Shown here in pieces: positions 50,501-59,020 of a stretch of DNA of 64,000 bases. The notes under the pieces were generated by a model. It was not told where the DNA came from and searched no databases. It saw nothing but the letters and a program-made list of their open reading frames with translations. The stretch comes from Candidatus Lindowbacteria bacterium RIFCSPLOWO2_12_FULL_62_27 (GTDB lineage: Bacteria > Lindowbacteria > 2-12-FULL-62-27), in the NCBI GenBank assembly GCA_001784175.1, contig MFPR01000014.1, positions 1-64,000 of the forward strand, written 5' to 3'. The translations under genes and the position numbers were made by a program. How positions within the stretch are numbered: the first letter of the stretch is position 1; each line of letters starts with the position of its first letter.

Positions 50501-52372
50501 CTACCGATCGACCTGTCGGACAAAATCGCCGATTCCGATAAACCGGGCACGCTCGACTTCCTGCACCCGGATCCGCGCGAACCATTCGTAAATATTGATG
50601 ACATCCGCCAGGAGGGGCCGGCCCAGGACATGGCGGCCAAACTGCCCGCTGGCGTTCAGGCCGTGCCGGCGGCCGACGTCGACGATCATCGCGCCCTCGC
50701 GTTCCTTTTTGACGACCCTGGCGTACTGCGCGGATGCGAGCTGGAGGGACTTGACGGTTTCGAGGATGAGGTCGTCGGTGAAATCCGAGCGGCTTTTGAG
50801 GACGACATGCTGTTCCTTGAATTCGAGCGCCTGCGCGTCGCCGCTGCCGCCGACCGGAAAAATCCCGAGTTCCGCCGAGAAGGCGCCTTCGAGGTTGAGG
50901 CCGATCCGTCCGTGGAAGAAAAAATCCGCGCCTTTCTGGTGGGCCACCTCCTCCGCTTTTTCGAACGGCACCGCCGGTTCCAGCGCCTGGATGCGGAAGG
51001 GCGTGAGGGCCTCGGCGAAGAGGGCGATGGCATCGGTGACCAGCCGGCCGAGGGCCGGCCGAACGGAGGCGGGATCGTCCGACAGGCGAAACACGAACAG
51101 GTTATAAGTGCGGCGGCGCGAGTCGTCGGTCGGCGGGACCTCGACGGAGAAGCTCTGATAGCGCTTAAAAATGGTTTCATCGTCCGGGTCGAGATTGCGG
51201 GCCACCATGATTTCCGCCCGCGCCGATTCGGCCAATCCCATCCGCCAGGCGGTTTCGGCCAGATAGCGCCGGATTTCCTTGTCCCGCGGATTGAGCTTGC
51301 GCGCCAGATACAGCGGGATGAACGCCTCGAGGTTCATCGCGTCCAGATAGGCCTGCCGGCCGACCTTCAGCCGCTCTTCCGCGCGTTTGAGCCGGAGAGG
51401 ATCCGACACCGGCGCGTGTCGGAGCAGCCACAGATCGAGCTGCATCATGAGATAGGGCCGGTCGGGGACGTCCCGCAAGAAATCGGCGAGGGTCTCGATG
51501 CCCGCCACCGGCCGGCCGCGGGCCACGTCGCTCAGGCTGCGCAGATACGCGAGGTCCTCCCGGGCCTCGGCCGATTCGGCGGCGAGGGGCAGATTCCGGA
51601 GGATGTCCTCCGCGGCGACATAATAGGGTTCGGAGTCGGCCAGGAGGTTGAGCCGCGCCATGAGGCGCCCGAATCGCGGGTCGAGGAGGAGGGCCGGCGG
51701 CGCCTTGGAAAAGAGATCGATCACCCGCTCGACCGGCGCTTTGGCCTTGAGGAGATGCCCGACCGAAGCCTCGTAGCTTTCGACGACATCGGGGAAATCA
51801 TCGAGGAGGAGGCCGGCGGCCTCGATGATTTTTTTGGGGTCGCCGATGATCGATTCGATTTCGAGCTGGAGTTTGCGCGCGTCGAAATATTTTTCGCGGA
51901 GGGCGAGGGCCAGTTTGAGTTCCCGGCGCGCGTTCATATAATTGTGCTTGCCGACCATGACCTGCGCCTTGTAGAAGTGGATTTCGGGGTTCTGGCCGAA
52001 CCGGCTCGACACGTCGTCGAGCAATTTTTGCGCCTTGTCGAAATCCTTCAGGTAAATCGCATAGAGTCTGAGCCGGCGTGTGGCGGCATCCATGTTCTGG
52101 GGGTCGTTCCGTTCGGCCCAGACGTAGGAGGAGTCAGCCTCGGTGAATTTTCCGAGCTTGACGAGGACGTCCCCCATGAGGAGGTGGGCGGGGATGAAAT
52201 TGGGGTTGTCGGCGATGGATCGCCGGAGGCTCAGGATCGCGGTGTAAAATTCCCCGCGCTCGTAATTGCCGGCGGCGTTCTGATACTCCTTCATCGGATC
52301 GGCCACCGCCGGGAGGCACATCGGGAGGAACCAGATCAGGAGGCAGAGCCGGAGGCGCGGGGGGAGGCGCAT
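50501..52372 (-). CDS. Large TPR protein with CsgG/TolB-like C-terminal domain
   Basis: 623 residues from ATG 52372 with a signal peptide (RLCLLIWFLPMCLPAVA). Residues about 30-420 are TPR-type helical repeats (NYERGEFYTAILSLRRSIADNPNFIPAHLLMGDVLVKLGKF). The last 200 residues contain GADFFFHGRIGLNLEGAFSAELGIF, like the beta-strand core of CsgG/FlgT-family assembly proteins; that assignment is tentative. It follows the GspE-like gene by one base. Probably an outer-membrane or periplasmic scaffold for the same apparatus. Confidence 0.75.
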   Translation of the reverse strand: MRLPPRLRLCLLIWFLPMCLPAVADPMKEYQNAAGNYERGEFYTAILSLRRSIADNPNFIPAHLLMGDVLVKLGKFTEADSSYVWAERNDPQNMDAATRRLRLYAIYLKDFDKAQKLLDDVSSRFGQNPEIHFYKAQVMVGKHNYMNARRELKLALALREKYFDARKLQLEIESIIGDPKKIIEAAGLLLDDFPDVVESYEASVGHLLKAKAPVERVIDLFSKAPPALLLDPRFGRLMARLNLLADSEPYYVAAEDILRNLPLAAESAEAREDLAYLRSLSDVARGRPVAGIETLADFLRDVPDRPYLMMQLDLWLLRHAPVSDPLRLKRAEERLKVGRQAYLDAMNLEAFIPLYLARKLNPRDKEIRRYLAETAWRMGLAESARAEIMVARNLDPDDETIFKRYQSFSVEVPPTDDSRRRTYNLFVFRLSDDPASVRPALGRLVTDAIALFAEALTPFRIQALEPAVPFEKAEEVAHQKGADFFFHGRIGLNLEGAFSAELGIFPVGGSGDAQALEFKEQHVVLKSRSDFTDDLILETVKSLQLASAQYARVVKKEREGAMIVDVGRRHGLNASGQFGRHVLGRPLLADVINIYEWFARIRVQEVERARFIGIGDFVRQVDR

Positions 52373-52373
52373 T

Positions 52374-54089
52374 TCAGGACGCTTTCGGCCCGCCGTAGAG
52401 GCGTTCTTCGCCGTAGGTTTCGCGGAGGACCTCGTCGATGGTGGTGGCGCCGGCAAGTATTTTTTTCTTCCCGCGGCTTCTCAGGGTCTTGATTCCGGTC
52501 TGCTCCATCGTGTCCAGGAGTTCCTTGACGGAGGCGCCGCTCTGGATGAGGTGGGTCAGTTCGCGGTTGAACCGAAGCACCTGGAAAATGCCGGTCTGTC
52601 CCCGGAATCCCGAACCGTTGCACCGCTCGCATCCGGCGCCGCGGTAGAAATCGTAGTCCTTGTATTCGAGCATGTCGAGTTTCTGGAGCTCATCGAGGGT
52701 CGGATGGTAGACGGTGGCGCAAGTGGAGCAGATGCGCCGGACGAGTTTCTGGGCGACGATGCCGAGGATTTGCGTAGCGAAGATGTACCGGTCGAGTTTC
52801 GGATTTTCCAGAAGGTGCAGGAGGGCGTCGAAGGCGGTTTCGGCGTAGTAGGTGCAGAGGACGAATTTTCCGACGGCCGCCGCAAAGAGCGCCTGGGAGA
52901 CGCTGTCCTGGTTGGCCAGGCGATCGATCAGGAGCACGTCGGGGTCCTGGCGGAGGGCGCGCAGGACAATGGCGTCGGCGTTTTCGAAATCGGGATTCTT
53001 GGTGGGATGGAGCTGGTTGAAATGCTCGACCAGGAGTCCCATCGGAGCTTCAATGCTCATCACAAACCGGTTGTGCGTCCGGTAGAGGTAGTTGGCGACG
53101 CTGTAGGACGTCGTCGTCTTCCCGCTGTGGGCCGACCCGCAAATGAGGAGGAGCCCCTCGGGGGCCGTGATCAGCTTTTCAAAGATGTCGAAGGCCTCCA
53201 GCTCAAATCCCATGTCCGCCAGGTCCCGGATGTACATGTCGCGGCGCATGATGTGGAGGACGGCCTTGGTGCCGAGGACCGTTTCGAGCATGCCGACCCG
53301 CAGCTCGAACCGCTCGTCCCCGCCGGCCATCCGGACTACGAAACTTTCGTCGAACGGCGTCTCCATCACGAGCTGCTCGCGGGTCGACAGGTCCTTGAGC
53401 CTGGCGAGGAGCGCCTGGTACTGCTGGACCGGGACGTGGGTGCGGTCGTAGAGAAATCCGTCGATGCGGAACTTGACCTGGAGGAAGGACCGGCGGGGCT
53501 CCATGATGAGGGCCTGGGCGTTTTCCTTCAGGGCCTGCGAAATCAGTTTTTCGAGGAGCAGGTCGGACATGCTTTCCCCGGCTTCGCTGACGAGCGGGAC
53601 CGCGTCGCCCGTGCGCGACACGAGATAGAGTTCGGGCTCGGCCGCCGGCGGCGCTTTCTTTTCGGCGAAGATCGCGTCCAGCGTTTTCTGGATGTCGTCC
53701 CGGGTGCTGACGACGGGCGTCACGTTCAAGCCGCAGGCCTTGGTGAGGCTGTCGATGAGTTCAAGATCAAAAGGGTCGTCCATGGCGACGTCGAGGGACT
53801 GGCCGGACCGCGCGATCGGCACGACGTGGGTCTTGCGGCAGAGGTCCTCGGACAGGATTTTCGCGACGGCGGGATCGATGGCGTAGTGTTTGAGCCGGAC
53901 GAAGGGCACGCCAACCTGCTCGGCGATGACTTTGAGCATGTCGACTTCCTGGACGATCCCGCGTCGGACGAGGAGTTCGCCGAGTTTGCCGCCCTCTTTT
54001 TTCTGAAGGTCCAACGCCTCGGCCAGCGTCGGTTCGGAGACAAGCCCGGCCTTGAGGAGGACATCTCCGAGCCGGATCCTGCGGAACAT
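52374..54089 (-). CDS. Degenerate GspE/PilB-type ATPase
   Basis: 571 residues with a GspE_N (MshEN-like) start (LGDVLLKAGLVSEPTLAEALDLQK, LGELLVRRG) and a T2SS/T4P ATPase core. Walker A is altered but plausible (GSAHSGKTTT, 318-327). The Asp box is SIEAPMG instead of the usual EDPVE type (345-351). Walker B region is RQDPDVLLIDRLAN in place of the GEIRD type (380-393), and the His box is CTYYAE in place of THTN (412-417). The zinc site CSTC/CERC (454-457, 487-490) is intact. ATP hydrolysis is doubtful, so it may be a structural or regulatory pseudo-ATPase. No pilin, GspF or secretin gene is adjacent. Confidence 0.85.
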   Translation of the reverse strand: MFRRIRLGDVLLKAGLVSEPTLAEALDLQKKEGGKLGELLVRRGIVQEVDMLKVIAEQVGVPFVRLKHYAIDPAVAKILSEDLCRKTHVVPIARSGQSLDVAMDDPFDLELIDSLTKACGLNVTPVVSTRDDIQKTLDAIFAEKKAPPAAEPELYLVSRTGDAVPLVSEAGESMSDLLLEKLISQALKENAQALIMEPRRSFLQVKFRIDGFLYDRTHVPVQQYQALLARLKDLSTREQLVMETPFDESFVVRMAGGDERFELRVGMLETVLGTKAVLHIMRRDMYIRDLADMGFELEAFDIFEKLITAPEGLLLICGSAHSGKTTTSYSVANYLYRTHNRFVMSIEAPMGLLVEHFNQLHPTKNPDFENADAIVLRALRQDPDVLLIDRLANQDSVSQALFAAAVGKFVLCTYYAETAFDALLHLLENPKLDRYIFATQILGIVAQKLVRRICSTCATVYHPTLDELQKLDMLEYKDYDFYRGAGCERCNGSGFRGQTGIFQVLRFNRELTHLIQSGASVKELLDTMEQTGIKTLRSRGKKKILAGATTIDEVLRETYGEERLYGGPKAS

Positions 54090-54114
54090 CAGCGGCGCGC
54101 CATCCGAAGGGGGT

Positions 54115-54420
54115 TCAGCCGGCGAGGTGGACGGCGATTTTCCGGAGGAGGTCGATCATCAAGGTTCCGAAAAAAATGGCGCCGAAGAATACAACGATGA
54201 GCGACAGATCGACCGTGCGGGGCTCGATCCCCATTTTCCGCCGGACGGGATCCAGCACGACCTCGGTGACGCGAAAAACGAACACGATGCCGGGATTCGA
54301 CGTGCCGTCCGCATAGAAGTTCAATATGAACCGCAGGGCCAAGAGCATGCACAGCGTGATAAAGACGGCCGTCAGAAGATTGGCTGCGGCCGTGATGACC
54401 GCCGATAACAGTGTCAACAT
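54115..54420 (-). CDS. yggT: YggT family membrane protein
   Basis: 101 residues starting at ATG 54420 behind GGAGG. Two hydrophobic blocks (LLTAVFITLCMLLALRFILNF, LSLIVVFFGAIFFGTLMIDLL) and the conserved PVRRKMG turn. YggT is often next to proC and yggS, as here, and is implicated in envelope or division processes without a fixed biochemical role. It lies between proC and the GspE-like gene. Confidence 0.92.
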   Translation of the reverse strand: MLTLLSAVITAAANLLTAVFITLCMLLALRFILNFYADGTSNPGIVFVFRVTEVVLDPVRRKMGIEPRTVDLSLIVVFFGAIFFGTLMIDLLRKIAVHLAG

Positions 54421-54445
54421 GAATGTCCTCCTTCGCCCGCTGAAG

Positions 54446-55240
54446 TCAGCGGGAGAGTTCCGCGCCCCTCCGGACCGCCGACCGGATGGCCGCTTCGACC
54501 AATCCGGGGAGCCGCCGGCGGGCAAATACCCGCAGGGCCGCTTCGGTGGTTCCGCCCGGCGAGGTGACCATCTCGCGAAGCTGGGCCGGGGTGAGACCCC
54601 CGCTCCGCAGGAGGGCCGCCGTGCCGGCCAGCGTCTGGAGTCCGAGTTCCTCGGACAACTCCGGCGGCAGGCCGTTCTTGCCGGCGGCGGCGATGCACGC
54701 TTCGAGAAACGCGCAAACCAGCGCCGGGCCGCTTCCGGAAAGAGCCGTTATACCATTCATCCATTTTTCCTGCACCTTCCAGACGCGGCCCATCGGCTCA
54801 AAGAGCCGGACGGCGAATCGAAGGTCCTCGGGGGCGACGCCGTCGCGCGCGATCGCGGTCGCGCCCGACCCGACCAGAAGCGGCGTGTTGGGCATGACGC
54901 GGACGATCCGGGCGCCGGGGAGAAGCTGCCGGAGCCGTGCGCGGGTCGTGCCCGCGAGGATGGAGACGACGCGCTTGCCCCGAACCGCCAGACGGATCCG
55001 GGCTGCGACTTCCTCCACTTTCTGCGGTTTGACCGCGAGCAGGATCGACGCTGCCTGCGAGGCCGCCAGCGCGGCGTCGGCGGTCACGGCGCACCCGAGC
55101 GCCGCCGCCCGGCGCCGCTGGGCGGACAGCGGGTCGGCCATCACGAGTTGGCGGGGCTGAAGGATCTTGCGTGCAATCAGCGCGTGGGCAATCGCGTGGC
55201 CCATCCGGCCCGCACCCAGAACCGCGAGCGTTTTCTTCAA
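54446..55240 (-). CDS. proC: Pyrroline-5-carboxylate reductase
   Basis: Last step of proline synthesis, reducing P5C with NAD(P)H. Rossmann GAGRMGHAI (9-17), VMPNTPLLVGSG, ALSGSGPAL and the TSPGGTTEAALRVF motif are present; 264 residues is normal. Overlaps yggS by 4 bases. Confidence 0.96.
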   Translation of the reverse strand: MKKTLAVLGAGRMGHAIAHALIARKILQPRQLVMADPLSAQRRRAAALGCAVTADAALAASQAASILLAVKPQKVEEVAARIRLAVRGKRVVSILAGTTRARLRQLLPGARIVRVMPNTPLLVGSGATAIARDGVAPEDLRFAVRLFEPMGRVWKVQEKWMNGITALSGSGPALVCAFLEACIAAAGKNGLPPELSEELGLQTLAGTAALLRSGGLTPAQLREMVTSPGGTTEAALRVFARRRLPGLVEAAIRSAVRRGAELSR

Positions 55241-55962
55241 GGCGACGGCGATCTCGGTCCGAAAATGAGCGTGCCGATTCGCAGGAGCGTCGCGCCCTCC
55301 TCGATGGCGATTTCGAAATCGTCGCTCATGCCCATCGAGAGCGTGTCCCAGACGGCGCCGCCTTCCTGCGTGGGCCGGATCGACTGGAACAACTCGCGAA
55401 CCTGCCGGAAGCAGGCCCGGATTTTTTCGCGATCCTCCGTCAGCGGCCCGATGGCCATGAGGCCGCGCAGTCGAATCCGGTCAAACTCCGCCAGCGACCG
55501 GACGAACGCGGCGGCGGCCTCCGGTGGGACGCCGTGTTTGGCCGGCTCGCCGGTCGGCTCGATCTGGACGAGGGCGTCGATGGTGCGGTTTTCTTTTTCG
55601 CATTCTTTTTGGATCGCCCGGGCGAGATCGATCCGGTCGAGGCTCTGGATCATCGAGAAGAGCCGGACCGCCGGGCGGACCTTGTTGGTCTGGAGCGACC
55701 CGACGAGATGCCAGCGGATGGAGAGATCGGCGAGCTGTGCGGCTTTGGGCACGGCCTCCTGCACGCGGTTCTCGGCGATCTCGGCCAGACCCTCACGCAC
55801 GGCGACCCGAACCGCCGCCGGCGGATGGCCCTTGGCGACCGCGATGCACGCGATCCCGTCCGGAGGGCGGCCGGCCCGGGCCGCGGCGGCGCGAATCCGT
55901 TCTCTCAATCGTTTGATATTCTCACCGATGTCCGTCGAATTCCGCATGGCCTGTTCGATCAC
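55237..55962 (-). CDS. yggS: PLP homeostasis protein YggS
   Basis: PLP-binding protein that balances vitamin B6 pools. Lys44 in AVAKGHP is the PLP site; ENRVQEA, WHLVGSLQTNK, LMAIGPL and MGMSDDFEIAIEEGATLLRIG match the family. 241 residues. First gene of the run towards the GspE/TPR/FecR genes; no promoter resolved. Confidence 0.95.
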   Translation of the reverse strand: MIEQAMRNSTDIGENIKRLRERIRAAAARAGRPPDGIACIAVAKGHPPAAVRVAVREGLAEIAENRVQEAVPKAAQLADLSIRWHLVGSLQTNKVRPAVRLFSMIQSLDRIDLARAIQKECEKENRTIDALVQIEPTGEPAKHGVPPEAAAAFVRSLAEFDRIRLRGLMAIGPLTEDREKIRACFRQVRELFQSIRPTQEGGAVWDTLSMGMSDDFEIAIEEGATLLRIGTLIFGPRSPSP

Positions 55963-56030
55963 AGCGTGATCTTATATTTTTCCGGCCGCAATCGCAAACT
56001 CCGCCGCGCGGCCGGAAGCGATTCCGGCGC

Positions 56031-58409
56031 TCAGGGCGACAGACTCGGCCGGCAAATCAAGAGGCCCACGTACGCGATCAGTCCCAGTCCTGAAAGCCAT
56101 GCGCCGAGCCGGGCCAGGGGCGGCTCGTAGGCGAGGTCGATTTTGTGCTCGCCCTTGTCCAGCACGAGTCCCATGAATCCGATGTTGACCTTGCGCAGAT
56201 CCTGCCGGCGGCCGTTGACGGTTGCGGTCCAGCCCCGATCGAAAGGAATGGAGAGAAAGAGGATCTTCCGCCGGTCCAGCCTGAGCGTGCCCCGGATGAG
56301 ATTCTGCCGGTATTCGGAGATCGCCAGCGAGTTTTCCTTCAACCGGCCCATCGACCGGACCAAGTCGTCCGCCGGCAGGTCCCGTGAAACGGTGGTGATG
56401 GACTCCAGGCCGGCAAATTCGCCCTTGTCCGCGGGATCGATCACGCAGGCCCGCAGAAACGCCAGGGGTTTGACCGGGGCCTCCAGCGACTTGAAATCGC
56501 TGTGGAGCATGTAGGCGTCATAGGCGTACCCCAGCGGGAGAAAAAAATTGTTCTTGTAGAGATGAACATGCCCAAACGTTGCCACCTTTTCGTATCCCAA
56601 CTGCGGGAGATTCGTGGCCGTGCGGCGCGTGAGGGCATATTTGACGGCGAGCATCGTACGTATCATCGGATGGGCTTTTTCGACGCCGTCCGTCACGTGC
56701 GTGGACAGCTCGTCGGTTGGATCGATCACGCCCGCCTCTCCGAGAAACCGGATGTAATTGATTTGATTGAATGAATAATAGCTGGAGGTCCCCCGAAATC
56801 CCTGGATCTTCGCGTCATTGATCGAATAATGCATGGCCGGGCTGGACGAGTAATCTTTCGTGACGCGGAAAAATTCCGTGTCGGTGGCGTTCAGCCAGGC
56901 CACCGCGTCGACGGTGTAGTCGTTGTATCCGGTTTTCTCGTGAAGCGACGCGGCCGTCAGCGCGGATCTCGCGTCGATGGTTTGCACCGCGAAGTAGCCC
57001 ATCTCGGCGGCGACGCTCGCCACAAGAAGCAATCGCGACACCCTGCCGAGGTTGCCGGCGCCCATCGCAAGCAGCAACACCGTATGCGCCGCCAGAAACG
57101 CGGCCGCCGCGCTCCGCAGGCCCGGGTCCACCCGCAGGCGGGGGTACGGGACAAACAAGACGACCAGGAGAACCGCGCACGTGACGATCAGGGTCGGCCG
57201 ATCGAGTTTGGAGGAGCCGTCGATCAGGCCGAGGGCGCGCACGGCGAGGTGAATGATGAGAATCGTCAAGAACAGGGAAATGGTCCGATAATAATCGCCG
57301 CTGAACAGGTTGATCATGTACCTGAAAAATGGGAACACCAGAATCGCGACGGCGAGGGCGCAACCGCCGCCATACAGGCGACGGGTCTTGCGATCGGAGA
57401 GGGAAAAAAACTGCGGCAAAAGAAGGAGGCTGAGCAGGCCGGCGTAGAGAAGCGGCGCCTCGAAGTAATTGCCCCAGCCCCGGAACGCGCTACCGGCGCC
57501 CAGGAGGTCGTTCGAAAACAGGCGTAGCAGGATGGTGAGCGACTGTCCAAAGGTGTTGGTTTCCAATATCTGTTTCGCCGCCAGCTTGCTGAAGAGGGAG
57601 ACCTCGCCGCTGACTCGCGGGCTCTGCAGCATCTGCAGGACGCCCGTCATCACGTACACGGCGCCCATGAGGACCCCGAGCGCCCACAGCCCGGCCAGCT
57701 TCGTCAGAAACACCGCATAGGCCCGCCCGAGCGGCCCGCGCTCCTCCCAGAAACGCAGCGTCGCGTATGCGGCCAGAAAGACCGTATCCATATACAGGAA
57801 ATACGGCTGATCGATGCCGGCGCAGGCCACCGCAACAGGAATCAGACCCCAGCGGGACTGTTTGAAGAACCGCTCAAAGGCGTACAACAGGAATGCCACA
57901 AACATCGCCTCGGTCGGCGGAGAACGCCATGTGCCGCCCAGGACCATGTACCCGCAGAAGGTGTACAGGAGCGCGCCCATTCCCGACGCATAGGCCGAAA
58001 TCCCCAGAAGCGACAGATAGCGGAAGAAGAAAACGCCGCACAACAGGATTTTCAGCAGATGGACATAAATCACCGCATACGGAATCAGCCGCGTCGGAAA
58101 CAGGCTGAGGAGCAGCGCGGTCGGCTCGTTGATGGAATACGGAAAAATGTTCTGGCCCGCGCCCTGCTGAAAGGACCACCGCGGAATGCCGTCGGACCTC
58201 AGATACTCCCGCAGGTGCACGTAGTGCGGATAATGCTCGTTCATCGTGTCGCTGCCGATGTCCTTGAAGAGAAAAATTTTCTCGAACAGCAGAAAGTCCT
58301 TGAAAACGATGAAAACGAGCAGCGCAATTAGAATGCCGAACGCGAGACCGGCCCCCGGGCCGCCCCGCGGGCGACGCAAGTCGGGCGGGTCCACGGAAAC
58401 TTTTTTCAT
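56031..58409 (-). CDS. YfhO family polytopic membrane protein
   Basis: 792 residues from ATG 58409 (MKKVSVDPPDL), with about a dozen transmembrane helices (LAFGILIALLVFIVFKDFLLF first) and a C-terminal soluble region. HYVHLREYLRSDGIPRWSF, INEPTALLLSLFPTRLI and the PFDRGWTATVNGRRQ element near the C-terminus are YfhO signatures; family members are membrane glycosyltransferase-like proteins that decorate teichoic or other envelope polymers. The substrate is unknown here. The frame extends upstream into the tRNA-like fragment without meaning. Confidence 0.88.
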   Translation of the reverse strand: MKKVSVDPPDLRRPRGGPGAGLAFGILIALLVFIVFKDFLLFEKIFLFKDIGSDTMNEHYPHYVHLREYLRSDGIPRWSFQQGAGQNIFPYSINEPTALLLSLFPTRLIPYAVIYVHLLKILLCGVFFFRYLSLLGISAYASGMGALLYTFCGYMVLGGTWRSPPTEAMFVAFLLYAFERFFKQSRWGLIPVAVACAGIDQPYFLYMDTVFLAAYATLRFWEERGPLGRAYAVFLTKLAGLWALGVLMGAVYVMTGVLQMLQSPRVSGEVSLFSKLAAKQILETNTFGQSLTILLRLFSNDLLGAGSAFRGWGNYFEAPLLYAGLLSLLLLPQFFSLSDRKTRRLYGGGCALAVAILVFPFFRYMINLFSGDYYRTISLFLTILIIHLAVRALGLIDGSSKLDRPTLIVTCAVLLVVLFVPYPRLRVDPGLRSAAAAFLAAHTVLLLAMGAGNLGRVSRLLLVASVAAEMGYFAVQTIDARSALTAASLHEKTGYNDYTVDAVAWLNATDTEFFRVTKDYSSSPAMHYSINDAKIQGFRGTSSYYSFNQINYIRFLGEAGVIDPTDELSTHVTDGVEKAHPMIRTMLAVKYALTRRTATNLPQLGYEKVATFGHVHLYKNNFFLPLGYAYDAYMLHSDFKSLEAPVKPLAFLRACVIDPADKGEFAGLESITTVSRDLPADDLVRSMGRLKENSLAISEYRQNLIRGTLRLDRRKILFLSIPFDRGWTATVNGRRQDLRKVNIGFMGLVLDKGEHKIDLAYEPPLARLGAWLSGLGLIAYVGLLICRPSLSP

Positions 58410-58519
58410 GATTCGGAAGAGGCTACCACACGAGGACGCGCCGTCCAAGGCAAACTTGGCCCTTGTGCGGCCCTTGTGGCAACGGGGACAATACATCCCT
58501 GATGTCCCCGTCGCACCCT

Positions 58520-58554
58520 GGGCAATTTTCGTACTTCCTGTACGAAAATTGCCC
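58520..58554. repeat. Perfect 15-bp hairpin
   Basis: GGGCAATTTTCGTAC, loop TTCCT, GTACGAAAATTGCCC: a perfect 15-bp stem with a 5-base loop. It lies between two copies of GGGACAATACATCCCT. Confidence 0.9.
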
Positions 58555-58580
58555 TGCTCCAGGGACAATACATCCCTGTA

Positions 58581-58637
58581 TGCCGGAGGAGGGACTTGAA
58601 CCCACACGGGGGGTGACCCCCACGGGATTTTGAGTCC
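58581..58637 (-). pseudogene. tRNA-Leu 3'-half fragment
   Basis: On the minus strand these 57 bases match the anticodon-loop-to-3'-end part of the intact tRNA-Leu at 58924: ACTCAAAATC, a variable arm with GGGGGTCACCCCCC, the T arm GTGGGTTCAAGTCCC and TCCTCCGGCA. The D arm and 5' acceptor strand are absent, so it cannot form a tRNA. Confidence 0.85.
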
Positions 58638-58860
58638 ATCCAGCGGCGGTGGCTATTGACCACCAATATGCGTAATCGTAGGAAAATACGGGGATAAAAG
58701 CAATATGCATTTATGCTATGAGTTCCTTTTTGCACAATGGTATCGAATAGTTTTGGCAAAGTATTGGCAAAGTCATTTTCGCGAATGAATCGGGTTGGCC
58801 ACCGTATGCGATTCCCTCTTTTCTATTTCAATATTCCTGATAAGATTCGTGTGGTTGTCG

Positions 58861-58923
58861 TCCCTGCCTGACAGAATGACATCCATGTCATTCGAGGGCA
58901 GGGACGTAACCATCCATGGTTAC
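58861..58923. repeat. Two tandem palindromes abutting tRNA-Leu
   Basis: First: TCCCTGCC ... AATGACAT-CC-ATGTCATT ... GGCAGGGA (58861-58904). Second: GTAACCAT-CC-ATGGTTAC (58906-58923). The second ends exactly one base before the tRNA 5' end. Confidence 0.85.
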
Positions 58924-59008
58924 GCCGGAGTGGCGGAACGGCAGACGCGCTAGACTCAAAATCTAGTCCGGGTCACCCCGGGTGTGGGTTCAAGTCCCTC
59001 CTCCGGCA
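58924..59008 (+). tRNA. tRNA-Leu (anticodon CAA)
   Basis: 85-base class II tRNA. Acceptor GCCGGAG pairs with CTCCGGC; discriminator A at 59008. D arm TGGCGGAACGGCAGACGC, anticodon stem CTAGA/TCTAG with loop CTCAAAA (anticodon CAA), a long variable arm (TCCGGGTCACCCCGGG) and T arm with GTTCAAGTC. CCA is not encoded. Confidence 0.95.
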
Positions 59009-59020
59009 ATTTCAAATATC

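Larger units (their letters stand above)
58410..58923. other. Hairpin-rich intergenic region before tRNA-Leu
   Basis: No gene is supported in these 514 bases. The stretch holds several palindromes (58484-58509, 58520-58554, 58861-58904, 58906-58923), a minus-strand tRNA-Leu fragment (58581-58637) and an AT-rich part (58640-58860) that may hold the tRNA promoter, though no certain -35/-10 was found. Confidence 0.7.

Noticed and set aside
52374-54089. An active type II secretion or type IV pilus ATPase
   Set aside because: Asp box, Walker B and His box are altered together, and no pilin, GspF, or secretin gene is adjacent.
58581-58637. A second functional tRNA-Leu on the minus strand
   Set aside because: No 5' acceptor strand or D arm can be found upstream; only the 3' half matches.
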